From the NCBI GenBank assembly GCA_026982695.1, contig JALSGS010000053.1:124001-188000 (forward strand): DNA of 64,000 nucleotides. The letters are read 5' to 3'. The stretch's first letter is position 1. The number at the start of each line of letters is the position of its first letter. Below are positions 17,389-25,918 of this stretch, in pieces. The position numbers were made by a program, and so were the translations under genes. Source of the stretch: Saprospiraceae bacterium (lineage in GTDB: Bacteria; Bacteroidota; Bacteroidia; Chitinophagales; Saprospiraceae). A model generated the notes under the pieces. It made no database searches. It saw nothing but the letters and a program-made list of their open reading frames with translations, and was not told the origin of the DNA.

Positions 17389-18741
17389 CTATTTTTTCCG
17401 TTCGCCAACAAGGGCAATGCCGTATTCCTCTATTTTGCGATAAAGCGTGGTCAGGCCAATGCCAAGCAGCTGAGCAGCGCGGGTTTTATTGCCATGAGTG
17501 TGCTGCAACACGCGTACGATGTGAGCGCGTTCCATCTGAGCGAGGCTCCAGTCGGCTAGTAGCTGTGTGTTACTTCCAGGCAAGGCAAGCAAATCTGGAG
17601 TCAGTTGGCCATGCGGGGCCAAGATCACTGCGCGCTCAATAGCATTGCGCAATTCGCGCACGTTACCCTTCCACTCCATGCGCATGAGTTGCTCTACAAA
17701 GTCGGGATGCATTTGAGGTGGATGTTGTCGCATGCGCAATGCGATCTGCTCTACAAAATGCTGGGCCAGCAAGGGGATATCCTCAGGGCGTTGGCGCAGA
17801 GGAGGCAATTCAATGCGAAATACCGACAGCCGGTAGTAGAGATCTGCGCGAAAGGTGCCCGATTGGCTAGCTGCCGCCAAATCGCGATTGGTAGCGGCAA
17901 TGACCCGCACATTTACTTTTGTTTCTTTTGTCTCACCTACCTTGATAAAGGTACCCGTTTCGAGCACGCGCAAGAGCTTGGCCTGCAGCTCAAGATCCAT
18001 TTCGCCAATCTCGTCGAGAAAGAGCGTACCTCCAGAAGCTTCCTCAAACAGGCCCTTTTTGTCGCGTGTGGCACCCGTAAAAGCTCCTGCTTTATGGCCG
18101 AACAGTTCACTTTCGAGCAAGTCGCGCCCCAAAGCCGAGCAGTTGATTGCTACGAAGGGCTTTCCTCTCCTGGGGCTTTCATAGTGGATGGCTTGCGCAA
18201 ATACTTCTTTGCCAGTGCCTGTCTCGCCTGTAAGGAGTACGGTGGCTTCAGTAGCAGCTACTCGCTGGGCCAATGTAATAGCTTGTTTGAGGGCAGCAGA
18301 CTGGCCCACAATATCGGCAAAGGAATGGCGCTGGCCTGCCTGCGCTTCTAATTCTCGTACCCGAAACTGCAACAGAGCCTTGTCTGCAGCTTTGTGGATC
18401 AGGGGAATGATGCGATTGTTGTCGTCACCTTTTGTAATGTAGTCGAAAGCGCCGTTTTTGATGGCACGCACGCCATCTTCAATATTGCCAAAGGCCGTAA
18501 GCAAGATGACTTCCGTTTCGGGAGAGATTTTCTTGATCTCAGCTACCAGCTCGACACCATAGCCGTCGGGCAAGCGCACATCGCTGAGCACTACGTGAGG
18601 CTCGAAAGTACGCACGCGTGCTAGTCCCTGCTGCGCCGTAGCTTCTTGGGCTACCTCAAACCCTTCGAGCTTGAGCATACGCGTCAGTAGATTGCGAATG
18701 TCAGCTTCGTCTTCAATAATGAGCAGGCGGATCATAAGCAC
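17389..18741 (-). CDS. NtrC-family sigma-54-dependent response regulator
   Basis: A 450-residue activator with three domains. The receiver (about 3-120) has Asp54 in VVLSDVRLPDG and Lys104. The AAA+ domain (about 140-375) has the Walker A GETGTGKE (172-179), the sigma-54 contact loop GAFTGA (219-224) and GGTLFLDEIGEM. The C-terminal Fis-type helix-turn-helix has NKTRAAQLLGIGLTTLYRKI. It would activate RpoN promoters on phosphorylation. No kinase gene is adjacent; the nearest is at 6291. RpoN itself is not in the window. The start codon could be the ATG two codons further in, at 18735. Confidence 0.95.
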   Translation of the reverse strand: MLMIRLLIIEDEADIRNLLTRMLKLEGFEVAQEATAQQGLARVRTFEPHVVLSDVRLPDGYGVELVAEIKKISPETEVILLTAFGNIEDGVRAIKNGAFDYITKGDDNNRIIPLIHKAADKALLQFRVRELEAQAGQRHSFADIVGQSAALKQAITLAQRVAATEATVLLTGETGTGKEVFAQAIHYESPRRGKPFVAINCSALGRDLLESELFGHKAGAFTGATRDKKGLFEEASGGTLFLDEIGEMDLELQAKLLRVLETGTFIKVGETKETKVNVRVIAATNRDLAAASQSGTFRADLYYRLSVFRIELPPLRQRPEDIPLLAQHFVEQIALRMRQHPPQMHPDFVEQLMRMEWKGNVRELRNAIERAVILAPHGQLTPDLLALPGSNTQLLADWSLAQMERAHIVRVLQHTHGNKTRAAQLLGIGLTTLYRKIEEYGIALVGERKK

Positions 18742-18852
18742 TTTGTTCTATTTAGGGGGCAAGATTACATTGCAGGCTTTCTCCCGTTTTCCACTATGAC
18801 GCTACTTTTGTGAAGATAAAAAACCCCTTTTCACCTCATTCTTGTTCAATGC

Positions 18853-19269
18853 TCATCGAGGCACTTTTGTAGTAGCAAAAATGCGTCGAACACTATAGCG
18901 CCCACTGCCATGAGCCATCACGTGTAGCACGCCGCCAGCAATAGCTAAATTGCGCATAAACATAATAGCTTCATAGCGCTGGACATCTATTGGATCGTTC
19001 CACCACGAATGCACGATAAAAGTCACAGGCAGCCAATACAGCAATACTAGTGTGCCACCTAACCTCACCCGATAACCTATAAGGAGGAGTATTCCCCCAA
19101 ACAGCAGTGTGAGAATAGCGCCCACCAACAACAAATCACGGCTTTGCGCAATGCCATAAGCGGCCATCTGCAACTTGGTAGCTTTGTAGTAAAAAATCGA
19201 ATCATAGGCTTCATACAAAAAAATGAAGCTCAACAAAACGCGACCCAAAAAATCGAATGTATCTTTCAT
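18853..19269 (-). CDS. DoxX-family membrane protein
   Basis: A 138-residue four-helix inner-membrane protein. Helices are at about 5-20, 40-65, 70-90 and 100-120. The arrangement of LGRVLLSFIFLYEAYDSI..., LLLVGAILTLLFGGILLLIGYRVRLGGTLV and MFMRNLAIAGGVL fits DoxX/DoxD. These proteins are often tied to thiol or redox homeostasis, but their biochemical role is uncertain. The ATG at 19269 is preferred; an earlier in-frame ATG lies at 19296. The next gene upstream is the flavoprotein at 19362. Confidence 0.85.
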   Translation of the reverse strand: MKDTFDFLGRVLLSFIFLYEAYDSIFYYKATKLQMAAYGIAQSRDLLLVGAILTLLFGGILLLIGYRVRLGGTLVLLYWLPVTFIVHSWWNDPIDVQRYEAIMFMRNLAIAGGVLHVMAHGSGRYSVRRIFATTKVPR

Positions 19270-19361
19270 GTTACCATTGATTTTTAATCGATTCACTTTT
19301 TTTTATTCACTACTTACTCCCCCACAGACACCAATTGTCCTAAGGCCGTTACATTCAACCT

Positions 19362-20942
19362 CTATTCACTATTTTCATGGGCAATGCCTATCCATTGTGC
19401 TACACTATGCGCAGTGTTTTGTCCATCCATTGCTGCTGATATGATACCGCCTGCATAGCCTGCCCCTTCTCCGGTAGGAAAGAGCCCTAACACCTGTGGA
19501 TGCATGCGACTTTTCGGATCTCGAGGGATGCGCACAGGAGCCGAAGTGCGACTTTCCGTTGCAATCACATTGGCTTCAGCAGTCAAATACCCTTTCATCT
19601 TTCTATCAAAGATGCGTACGGCTTTGCACAAACGGGTATAGATAAAATCGGGCAACAGCTCGTGTACAGGCGCACTAAACAGCCCTGGAATATAGGACGA
19701 TGGCGGCAAAGTGATCGACAGCCGTCCAGCTACAAAGTCTGGAAGCCGCTGAGCGGGTGCCTTTTGTGAGCCATCGCCTGCAGCAAAGCAGCGCTGCTCT
19801 ACGTGTTGTTGTAAAGCTAGCCCGGCAAAAACACCTCGATCGGCCCAGCCCTGCCAATCACGTGCATCTAGGGCAGTCACAGTGCCACTATTGGCATAGG
19901 CCGAATCGCGCCGCGACATCGACATGCCATTGACTACGATCTCGCCAGGTGCTGTAGCAGCTGGCACTACCAATCCACCTGGGCACATGCAGAACGAAAA
20001 CACGCCTTTTTGCGCTATCTGGCACACCAACTTGTAGCTGGCTGCTGGCAAGTTGGGATGACGCGGACTGTGTTTGTACTGTATCTCATCGATGAGTGCT
20101 TGCGGATGTTCAATGCGCACGCCCAAAGCAAAAGGCTTAGGCTCGAGCAATAATCCCTTTTGGTGGAGCAAGTAGTATATATCGCGTGCGGAGTGACCTG
20201 TAGCTAGTATGACTGCTTTGGCCCAAAACACGCCCTTCCCTTCTACATGTACCCCTCGAATGCGCCCTTGGGCTATGAGCAAATCCGTGACGAAATGCTC
20301 AAAGTGGATTTCTCCACCATGCGCCAAAATTGTCTGACGAATGTTGGCCACTACTTTAGGCAACTTGTTCGAGCCTATGTGTGGATGTGCATCTATAAGT
20401 ATATCGGGCTGAGCTCCATGAGCTACCAACAACTTAAGTGCCTTGTAAATGTCGCCACGCTTATGGCTACGGGTATAGAGCTTGCCATCTGAATAGGTAC
20501 CTGCGCCTCCCTCGCCAAAGCAATAATTGCTGTGTGGATTAACTTGACCAAATTGCTGAATGGCCCGCAAATCGCGTCGTCGAGCACGCACATCTTTGCC
20601 TCTTTCCAATATAATGGGCTTGAGGCCCAACGCCAATAGTTCTAATGCGGCAAAATATCCCGCAGGCCCTGCTCCTACAATGAGGACGGGTTCGCTATCC
20701 GACACATCTCGAAATAGGGGCAAGTGTACGGCCTCTGGCTCAAATGGCTCAGCCAACGACACGTCATAGCGCAGCACATACACGGGTTCCCGGCCACGTG
20801 CATCGATAGAGCGCTTGCGCAAGCGCATATCCACAATTTCTTCATCAGCCACGCCGATACGACGCGCTACAGCACGCCGATGTGCACTTGGATCGTTTAT
20901 TAGTCCGGGAGCTATCCGGATATCGACTTGTTGAGCCATCAA
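19362..20942 (-). CDS. FAD-dependent oxidoreductase (COG2509 family)
   Basis: A 526-residue flavoprotein. The N-terminal part (1-80) is the RNA-binding-like region typical of this family. It is followed by the FAD Rossmann motif VLIVGAGPAGYFAALELL (about 87-104), then ILERGKDVRARRRD and NPHSNYCFGEGGAGTYSDGK. Later motifs include VILATGHSARDIY and, near the C terminus, LFPTGEGAGYAGGIISAAMDG, which closes the FAD site. The family has no settled substrate. The start is either ATG 20942 or the adjacent ATG at 20939. A short GCCGAAAGGC hairpin lies in the 41-bp gap before it. Confidence 0.9.
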   Translation of the reverse strand: MMAQQVDIRIAPGLINDPSAHRRAVARRIGVADEEIVDMRLRKRSIDARGREPVYVLRYDVSLAEPFEPEAVHLPLFRDVSDSEPVLIVGAGPAGYFAALELLALGLKPIILERGKDVRARRRDLRAIQQFGQVNPHSNYCFGEGGAGTYSDGKLYTRSHKRGDIYKALKLLVAHGAQPDILIDAHPHIGSNKLPKVVANIRQTILAHGGEIHFEHFVTDLLIAQGRIRGVHVEGKGVFWAKAVILATGHSARDIYYLLHQKGLLLEPKPFALGVRIEHPQALIDEIQYKHSPRHPNLPAASYKLVCQIAQKGVFSFCMCPGGLVVPAATAPGEIVVNGMSMSRRDSAYANSGTVTALDARDWQGWADRGVFAGLALQQHVEQRCFAAGDGSQKAPAQRLPDFVAGRLSITLPPSSYIPGLFSAPVHELLPDFIYTRLCKAVRIFDRKMKGYLTAEANVIATESRTSAPVRIPRDPKSRMHPQVLGLFPTGEGAGYAGGIISAAMDGQNTAHSVAQWIGIAHENSE

Positions 20943-20983
20943 ATACAGTTGTATCCCATTTGCCGAAAGGCAAACATGCGTAT

Positions 20984-22129
20984 TTACTTCACTTGCACAC
21001 GTGCTCTTCCTTCAGAAAAATCGCGCACATCTAAAAAGTTTGGAGCGATGACGAGTTCCCCGTCTTTATTTATAAAGCCAATTCCTTCAGCAAAAGCTAC
21101 TCGTGCCAACCCCTCTTTGAAGGCCCAAGCCAAGCCAAAATGTGGAGGCGTCACCGCAATCCCCATCGTATCGAGGTATCCCCATAAAAAATCGTTCATG
21201 TAAGGTGCCAAGCCTTCAGAAAAGGGTGCAATCTGATCCCATTTGGGCTCAAGCACTATTTGCGCCTGCGCGTCCAGTAAGCCAAATTTTCCTGCTTGGC
21301 TCACGATCCATCTATGTGCATTGCCCCATGCCACGTAGTCCCATTGTGGTGCACTTACTACCTGTCCGAGGGTGTCGATAAATCCCCATTGTCCTTGCTG
21401 CTGTACAGGTGCCAGGCCTTGGTGAAAGTCCCCTGCTTGCGTCCAACGCGCATCAATCGTCCATTGGCCTTTGGCATCTACATAGCCTACCTGCGAACCT
21501 TTTTTAGCACGAGCTCTACCTTCGCTAAAGGGCCAGAGCCTATCAAATTGGAAAGGTAGGGCTTCTTGGCCGCTCAGATCAATCATGCCGTACTTCTCCC
21601 CGCGTTGCACTACGGCTACTCCATTCTGAAAATGGGTTGCTTTATCGTACAGGGGTGGTATTACCTGCTTACCCTCCCGATCGATGTAGCCCCATCGTCC
21701 TTGTTGGCTAAACCTTGCGCGCCCCTCGTGAAAATCGTCTGCAGTAAACGGCAACAAGGGTAAGACTTCCTTACCTCGAGCATTTATGTAGGTGGTGTGC
21801 CCTTCATAAGTTGTGACTCTCCCTAGCCCTTCGCAGAAGCTATAAGCCTCCTTATATTTTGGTGAGGCCACTTCTCGTCCATCCCGATCGATGTAGCCCC
21901 AATAACCACCAATGCGCACTGCTGCCAGCCCATTGACAAACTCGCGGCAATCGTCGTATTGGGCATCAATAACAACTTGCCCCTGCCTATCGATATAGCC
22001 CCACTTGTGCTCGGCTATAGGATAATCCGCTTGAGGTGGCGGCAACTGCTCTTGATTTGTCGAAGTATCATCCGGCTGGCAGGCACTCCACAACAGCAGT
22101 ACACTGAAATAGTATAAAATGCGCATCAT
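20984..22129 (-). CDS. WG-repeat lipoprotein
   Basis: A 381-residue exported protein whose signal peptide ends in LLLWSAC, a lipobox at about Cys17. After a Pro-rich linker, the rest consists of about ten repeats of roughly 34 residues. Each follows the pattern W-G-Y-I-D, then G-xx-V, then F-xx-G-L/R-A (for example KWGYIDRQGQVV, RWGYIDREGKQV, QWGFIDTLGQVV). These are WG (KWG leptospira) repeats, thought to form a beta-propeller-like surface. The function is unknown; it probably binds a ligand or protein at the cell surface. Confidence 0.92.
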   Translation of the reverse strand: MMRILYYFSVLLLWSACQPDDTSTNQEQLPPPQADYPIAEHKWGYIDRQGQVVIDAQYDDCREFVNGLAAVRIGGYWGYIDRDGREVASPKYKEAYSFCEGLGRVTTYEGHTTYINARGKEVLPLLPFTADDFHEGRARFSQQGRWGYIDREGKQVIPPLYDKATHFQNGVAVVQRGEKYGMIDLSGQEALPFQFDRLWPFSEGRARAKKGSQVGYVDAKGQWTIDARWTQAGDFHQGLAPVQQQGQWGFIDTLGQVVSAPQWDYVAWGNAHRWIVSQAGKFGLLDAQAQIVLEPKWDQIAPFSEGLAPYMNDFLWGYLDTMGIAVTPPHFGLAWAFKEGLARVAFAEGIGFINKDGELVIAPNFLDVRDFSEGRARVQVK

Positions 22130-22147
22130 GCGGTTAGGTGTTTTTCA

Positions 22148-22867
22148 TTAAATATCAAAATCTACCGCCTTGCGAAGGGCACCCAATGTATCTTTTCGGC
22201 GCATGCGCTCCCATGCAACCTTATCAAAGCTATATAACTTGGCGGGGCGATGTGCCACACCCTCCTGTTTGCCTACCTCCTTGAGCAGCCCTGTCTTCAA
22301 GATGCGTGACCTAAAATTGCGTTTGTTGAAGCCTTCTTGCACCCCCATTACCTTTTCATAGATCTGTTGCAGTTGAGTAAGCGTGAACACCGCAGGCAAT
22401 AATTCAAAAACGACGGGCTCGTGTCGCACTTTTTGCCTTAGGCATTCTATAGCTACTACCATGATTTCATCGTGATCAAAGGCCAAAGGCGGCAATTGAT
22501 CGATCTCAAACCACTGCACACAACGCGCATCGGAGCTGGGATGCACTGGATGATCTTCAAGATTGACCAAAGCATAGTGGGCCACACTCACCACGCGTCC
22601 TCGAGGATCGCGATCTGGGCGGCCAAAAGTGTGGAACTGCTCGATGTACACATCGCGTACTCCCGTCTCTTCTTCCAGCTCGCGCAAAGCCGCTGCCTCT
22701 AAGTCTTCGTCTATACCTACAAAACCTCCCGGCAAAGCCCAATAGCCCAAATATGGCTCATTGGCGCGTTGAATGAGCAATACTTTGAGTACACTGCCAG
22801 CATCGAGGCCAAAGATCACACAGTCCACTGTAAGCGCTGGCCTAGGGTATTCGTAGCAATAAGACAT
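22148..22867 (-). CDS. NUDIX hydrolase with C-terminal winged helix (NrtR-like regulator)
   Basis: 239 residues from ATG 22867; the frame is open further upstream but this start is preferred. The NUDIX box GGFVGIDEDLEAAALRELEE plus ETGV fits Gx5Ex7REUxEExGU, so the catalytic residues look intact. The C-terminal part (about 160-235) contains NKRNFRSRILKTGLLKE and then a Lys/Arg-rich winged-helix region, as in NrtR repressors that bind ADP-ribose and control NAD or sugar genes. It could be an active ADP-ribose pyrophosphatase, a regulator, or both. It lies 38 bp downstream of hemF. Confidence 0.85.
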   Translation of the reverse strand: MSYCYEYPRPALTVDCVIFGLDAGSVLKVLLIQRANEPYLGYWALPGGFVGIDEDLEAAALRELEEETGVRDVYIEQFHTFGRPDRDPRGRVVSVAHYALVNLEDHPVHPSSDARCVQWFEIDQLPPLAFDHDEIMVVAIECLRQKVRHEPVVFELLPAVFTLTQLQQIYEKVMGVQEGFNKRNFRSRILKTGLLKEVGKQEGVAHRPAKLYSFDKVAWERMRRKDTLGALRKAVDFDI

Positions 22868-22905
22868 ATAATTACTTTTTTCAAAAATATTTTGACATCG
22901 CGCGC

Positions 22906-23802
22906 TCAAGTTACCCAATCGATGCCCTTTTGCAGCCATTTCAAGGTATGTGCCTCAGCACTATCCTCAGGTGGATGATAGTCGTATTTCCATTGAGCTA
23001 GAGGAGGCAAGCTCATCAAAATAGATTCTGTACGCCCCTGAGTATCCAGCCCAAAGCGCGTGCCCTTGTCGTACACCAAGTTGAACTCCACGTAGCGCCC
23101 TCTCCTCAATGCTTGCCATTGTCGTTGCCGTTCGGCAAATGGACGGTCTTTGTGCTTACGCGCAAGTGGTACATAGATGGGGCAAAAAGCTTCACCTACT
23201 GCACGCACAAAAGCAAAACGATCAGCTTTGTCAAAGCCCGCCTCAGCACCAAGCCGATCAAAGAAAATACCTCCTACACCACGCGTCTCGTGGCGATGGG
23301 GTAAATAGAAATAATTATCTGCCCACTCTTTAAATCGAGTATAATAGCCTGCATCGAAGCGATCGCACACAGCTTTGAGTTGCCGATGGAACCACCGCGC
23401 ATCCTCTTCTTCTACATAGTGAGGTGTCAGATCAATTCCGCCACCAAACCACCACGTCCCTTCTTCGAGTTCAAAGTAGCGCACGTTGGCATGAATGATG
23501 GGCACATATGGATTGATGGGATGCAATACAATAGATACACCGGTAGCAAAAAAGTGCACTGCTGCAACCCCCAAAACCTGGGCAATGCGTTGAGGTAACA
23601 CACCATGTACAGCAGAGAAATTAACCCCGCCCTTTTCGATTACTTGCCCTTCAAGAATACGGGTACGACCGCCACCACCACCTGGACGTTGCCACAGATC
23701 TTCGCGAAAACGTCCCGCACTATCCAATGCCTCCAGCTCCACACAAATATCATCTTGAAGCTGTTTAAAGTACAGCTCAATTACTTGCTTACTCACTCCC
23801 AT
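22906..23802 (-). CDS. hemF: Oxygen-dependent coproporphyrinogen III oxidase (HemF)
   Basis: Converts coproporphyrinogen III to protoporphyrinogen IX with O2 in heme synthesis. It has 298 residues, the family's usual length. Signatures include WQRPGGGGGRTRI, EKGGVNFSAVHG, FFATGVSIVLHP and WWFGGGIDLTPHYVEEEDARWFH, then GRYVEFNLVYDKGTRFGLDT. An in-frame GTG at 23811 touches the stop codon of the upstream arsC-like gene; the ATG at 23802 leaves an 8-bp gap. The tight spacing suggests one operon with the upstream arsC-like gene and the NUDIX gene. Confidence 0.96.
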   Translation of the reverse strand: MGVSKQVIELYFKQLQDDICVELEALDSAGRFREDLWQRPGGGGGRTRILEGQVIEKGGVNFSAVHGVLPQRIAQVLGVAAVHFFATGVSIVLHPINPYVPIIHANVRYFELEEGTWWFGGGIDLTPHYVEEEDARWFHRQLKAVCDRFDAGYYTRFKEWADNYFYLPHRHETRGVGGIFFDRLGAEAGFDKADRFAFVRAVGEAFCPIYVPLARKHKDRPFAERQRQWQALRRGRYVEFNLVYDKGTRFGLDTQGRTESILMSLPPLAQWKYDYHPPEDSAEAHTLKWLQKGIDWVT

Positions 23803-23810
23803 AGTCCACA

Positions 23811-24170
23811 CTACTTTTGCATCAGTGCCTCTTTAGCAGCTGCAATACTTTTTTTGCTACTACCCACAAACGCCTCTTCGCCCACCACAATTACGGGCCG
23901 CTTTAAAAAGGTGTAGTTTTCCAATATTAACTGCCGATAATCACGCTCAGACAACACGTGCTGGTGCAATCCCAATGCCCGATACTGACGGGCTCTCTTC
24001 GAGAACAACGCCTCATAGCTACCTACTTTTTGTCGCAGTGCATCCAGCTCTCGTACCTCAATAGGTCGCTCTTTAATTTCGTGGTGCTCTACATCTTCCA
24101 GTACATCGGCCAACTCTTTCATGATGCGCTTGCAAGTGCTACAGGTGGCCAGATAGTAGATTTTCTTCAT
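23811..24170 (-). CDS. ArsC/Spx-family reductase-like protein
   Basis: A thioredoxin-fold protein of 119 residues beginning MKKIYYLATCSTCKRIMKEL with a CxxC motif (10-13). ENYTFLKRPVIVVG near residue 90 supplies the Arg-Pro motif of the ArsC/YffB/Spx family. Glutaredoxin-linked arsenate reduction, a related thiol reductase role and Spx-type regulation are all possible. The frame is open further upstream (to 24296), but that stretch is not protein-like for this family. It lies just upstream of hemF. Confidence 0.85.
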   Translation of the reverse strand: MKKIYYLATCSTCKRIMKELADVLEDVEHHEIKERPIEVRELDALRQKVGSYEALFSKRARQYRALGLHQHVLSERDYRQLILENYTFLKRPVIVVGEEAFVGSSKKSIAAAKEALMQK

Positions 24171-24368
24171 ACACGATGGCATTAGGCTTAAGATCAAGGA
24201 CAAGGTGCACCCAATTTCCAACAAAGCCCCTTGATATTTTTTACTTTTCAATCGGATGCGTTTCCTTTGCCCGACGAACAAAGGTCTTAAAAACACTCCA
24301 TACCTACCACCTTCCTCTCATCCACTCACCTTTTGCCAAATCAGAAAACAATATTCAAACGAAGCACT

Positions 24369-25241
24369 ATGCAATACCTACACGACTCCGAGCTGATCCT
24401 CAACCCCGATGGCAGCATCTACCATCTCAATCTCCTTCCTGACGAAATCGGTCAAATTATCTTTACAGTAGGTGACCCACAAAGAGTAGAGATGGTATCT
24501 CAACACTTCGATGCAATAGAAATAAAAAAATCCAAGCGCGAGTTTGTCACCCATACGGGGCGATTGGGCAACAAACGCGTCAGTGTAATGAGCACGGGCA
24601 TTGGTCCAGACAATATCGACATCGTCGTTAATGAGTTAGATGCCTTGGTCAATATCGACTTACAGGCACGTATCCCAAAACCCAAACACACCTCCCTTAT
24701 CATCATCAGGCTGGGCACTTCTGGGAGTCTACAGCCCGATATCGAAGTCGACCAAACAGTAGTCTCTGCGTGGGGCGTGGGCCTGGACAACCTTCTGTTC
24801 TTTTACCCCGACTACCGCAAAGTACACCACAAAGAACTGGCCCACCGCGTCGAACTGGCCCTAGACAACAAACTGGCGGTATACGCAGTAGAAGGAGCCC
24901 CTTCACTCGTAGCACATTTTTCTAGGCACTTTAAACACCTTGGCATCACCTTGACTAGCCCCGGCTTTTATGGCCCACAGGGGCGGTCGCTACGCCTCCC
25001 TACGGTACTACAACCTACTCACCTCGACGAGCTACGTGCCCTGCGATGGGGGCACTGGCGCATCACTAACTTCGAAATGGAGACTGCTGCACTTTTTGGT
25101 CTGGCACGTCTGTTGGGGCACCGGCCACTGTCGTGCAATACTATTCTGGCCAATCGATCTGGGGGCAGCTTTAGCCCAGACCCCTACCGAGCAATCAGAA
25201 AAATGATTGAACGTGCTATGGAAACAGTAGATGCCCTGTAA
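24369..25241 (+). CDS. Nucleoside phosphorylase (uridine phosphorylase-like)
   Basis: 290 residues from ATG 24369. The N-terminal TVGDPQRVEMVSQHF matches the phosphate-binding GDPxRV motif of the PNP/UDP family. STGIGPDNIDIVVNEL is the second conserved block, and TNFEMETAALFGLARLLGH supplies the Glu-Met-Glu nucleoside-binding motif. The family splits nucleosides with phosphate to give a free base and ribose-1-phosphate; uridine is the closest guess. A minus-strand terminator-like hairpin overlaps the stop codon region. Confidence 0.88.
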   Translation: MQYLHDSELILNPDGSIYHLNLLPDEIGQIIFTVGDPQRVEMVSQHFDAIEIKKSKREFVTHTGRLGNKRVSVMSTGIGPDNIDIVVNELDALVNIDLQARIPKPKHTSLIIIRLGTSGSLQPDIEVDQTVVSAWGVGLDNLLFFYPDYRKVHHKELAHRVELALDNKLAVYAVEGAPSLVAHFSRHFKHLGITLTSPGFYGPQGRSLRLPTVLQPTHLDELRALRWGHWRITNFEMETAALFGLARLLGHRPLSCNTILANRSGGSFSPDPYRAIRKMIERAMETVDAL

Positions 25242-25370
25242 AAAAAATGATGACCTCTGATTGTTGAACCAGAGGTCACCGACAAAGAAACGCTCCGAGA
25301 AGGTGTTGGCAAAAACCGGGTAGGAAAGAACTATTCGCAACCGAAAAGGTGGGAAAGCTTGCCAACGCCC
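25241..25370 (-). ncRNA. Candidate structured small RNA (about 125-130 nt)
   Basis: On the minus strand a TTG -33 box (25402-25400), a 21-nt spacer and TATCTTTA (25378-25371, one mismatch to TAnnTTTG) would start transcription near 25366. The transcript opens with GGCGTTGGCAA (25369-25359), which pairs with TTGCCAACACC (25312-25302) in an 11-bp stem with one wobble. A perfect 9-bp hairpin TGACCTCTG/CAGAGGTCA (25278-25251) follows, then TCA and eight T. So promoter, closing stem and intrinsic terminator all lie in order. I cannot identify it as SRP, tmRNA or RNase P. The size and long hairpin would allow a 6S-like RNA, which is speculation. Confidence 0.4.
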
Positions 25371-25402
25371 TAAAGATACGCAACTGATTAGTTTGCCTAC
25401 AA
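25371..25402 (-). promoter_or_regulatory. Putative promoter of the candidate small RNA
   Basis: TTG, 21-nt spacer, TATCTTTA on the minus strand. The last base deviates from TAnnTTTG. Confidence 0.45.
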
Positions 25403-25501
25403 GTGTTTTAACAAAGTTTTTTCACACCTATTCGACAACATATCACATACGCACCTACTACCTGTAAGCTATTTTATACCAAAGCCCCAAGGCCCGTAAA
25501 C

Positions 25502-25532
25502 TTGGTCAAATGGATTAAAGGACCTATCTTTG
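25502..25532 (+). promoter_or_regulatory. rplU-rpmA promoter
   Basis: TTG at 25502-25504 and TATCTTTG at 25525-25532 are separated by 20 nt, matching the Bacteroidota -33/-7 consensus. The start of transcription would be about 35 nt before the rplU ATG. Confidence 0.8.
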
Positions 25533-25574
25533 CGCACCTTTAAAAAAATTCGGTTTCACCCAAAACAATTATCC

Positions 25575-25886
25575 ATGTTTGCGATTGTTACCATTGCCGG
25601 TCAGCAATTTAAAGTGAAGGAGGGCGACAAGCTCTTCGTCCACCGGCTGGCAGCTCAGCAAGGTGATACGCTCACCTTTTCCGAAGTATTGCTCGTCGAT
25701 AAAGACGGAAAAGTACAAATCGGCACCCCTACGGTAGCCAATGCCAAAGTAGAAGCCAAAGTACTGGACCACGTGAAGGGCGACAAAGTCATCGTCTTTA
25801 AGAAAAAACGGCGCAAAGGCTATCGCGTGAAAAAAGGCCACCGCCAACAATTCACGCAAATCGAAGTAACTGCCATTCAGGCCTAA
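25575..25886 (+). CDS. rplU: Ribosomal protein L21
   Basis: A 103-residue large-subunit protein starting [20 protein letters not shown]. The internal [21 protein letters not shown] and the end [11 protein letters not shown] are the conserved rRNA-binding signature of L21. The frame extends upstream of ATG 25575, but the promoter -7 box lies there, so the ATG is preferred. It has no C-terminal extension, unlike many Bacteroidota L21 proteins. In this genome the extension seems to sit on the next gene, rpmA, 32 bp downstream. Confidence 0.97.
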   Translation: MFAIVTIAGQQFKVKEGDKLFVHRLAAQQGDTLTFSEVLLVDKDGKVQIGTPTVANAKVEAKVLDHVKGDKVIVFKKKRRKGYRVKKGHRQQFTQIEVTAIQA

Positions 25887-25918
25887 TCACATTATTGCTC
25901 ACTTGAAAACTCTCTATC

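Larger units (their letters stand above)
25242..25574. other. Intergenic region before rplU
   Basis: No protein gene is seen. It holds the candidate minus-strand RNA (25241-25370), its promoter, and the rplU promoter at 25502-25532. Confidence 0.6.

Noticed and set aside
17605-18351. 248-codon open frame on the plus strand
   Set aside because: Antisense to the AAA+ part of the NtrC-type regulator, which has strong family motifs.
20984-22129. Ten repeats considered as a CRISPR-like or satellite array
   Set aside because: The repeats are at protein level (WG repeats of about 34 residues); DNA copies differ and are in frame.
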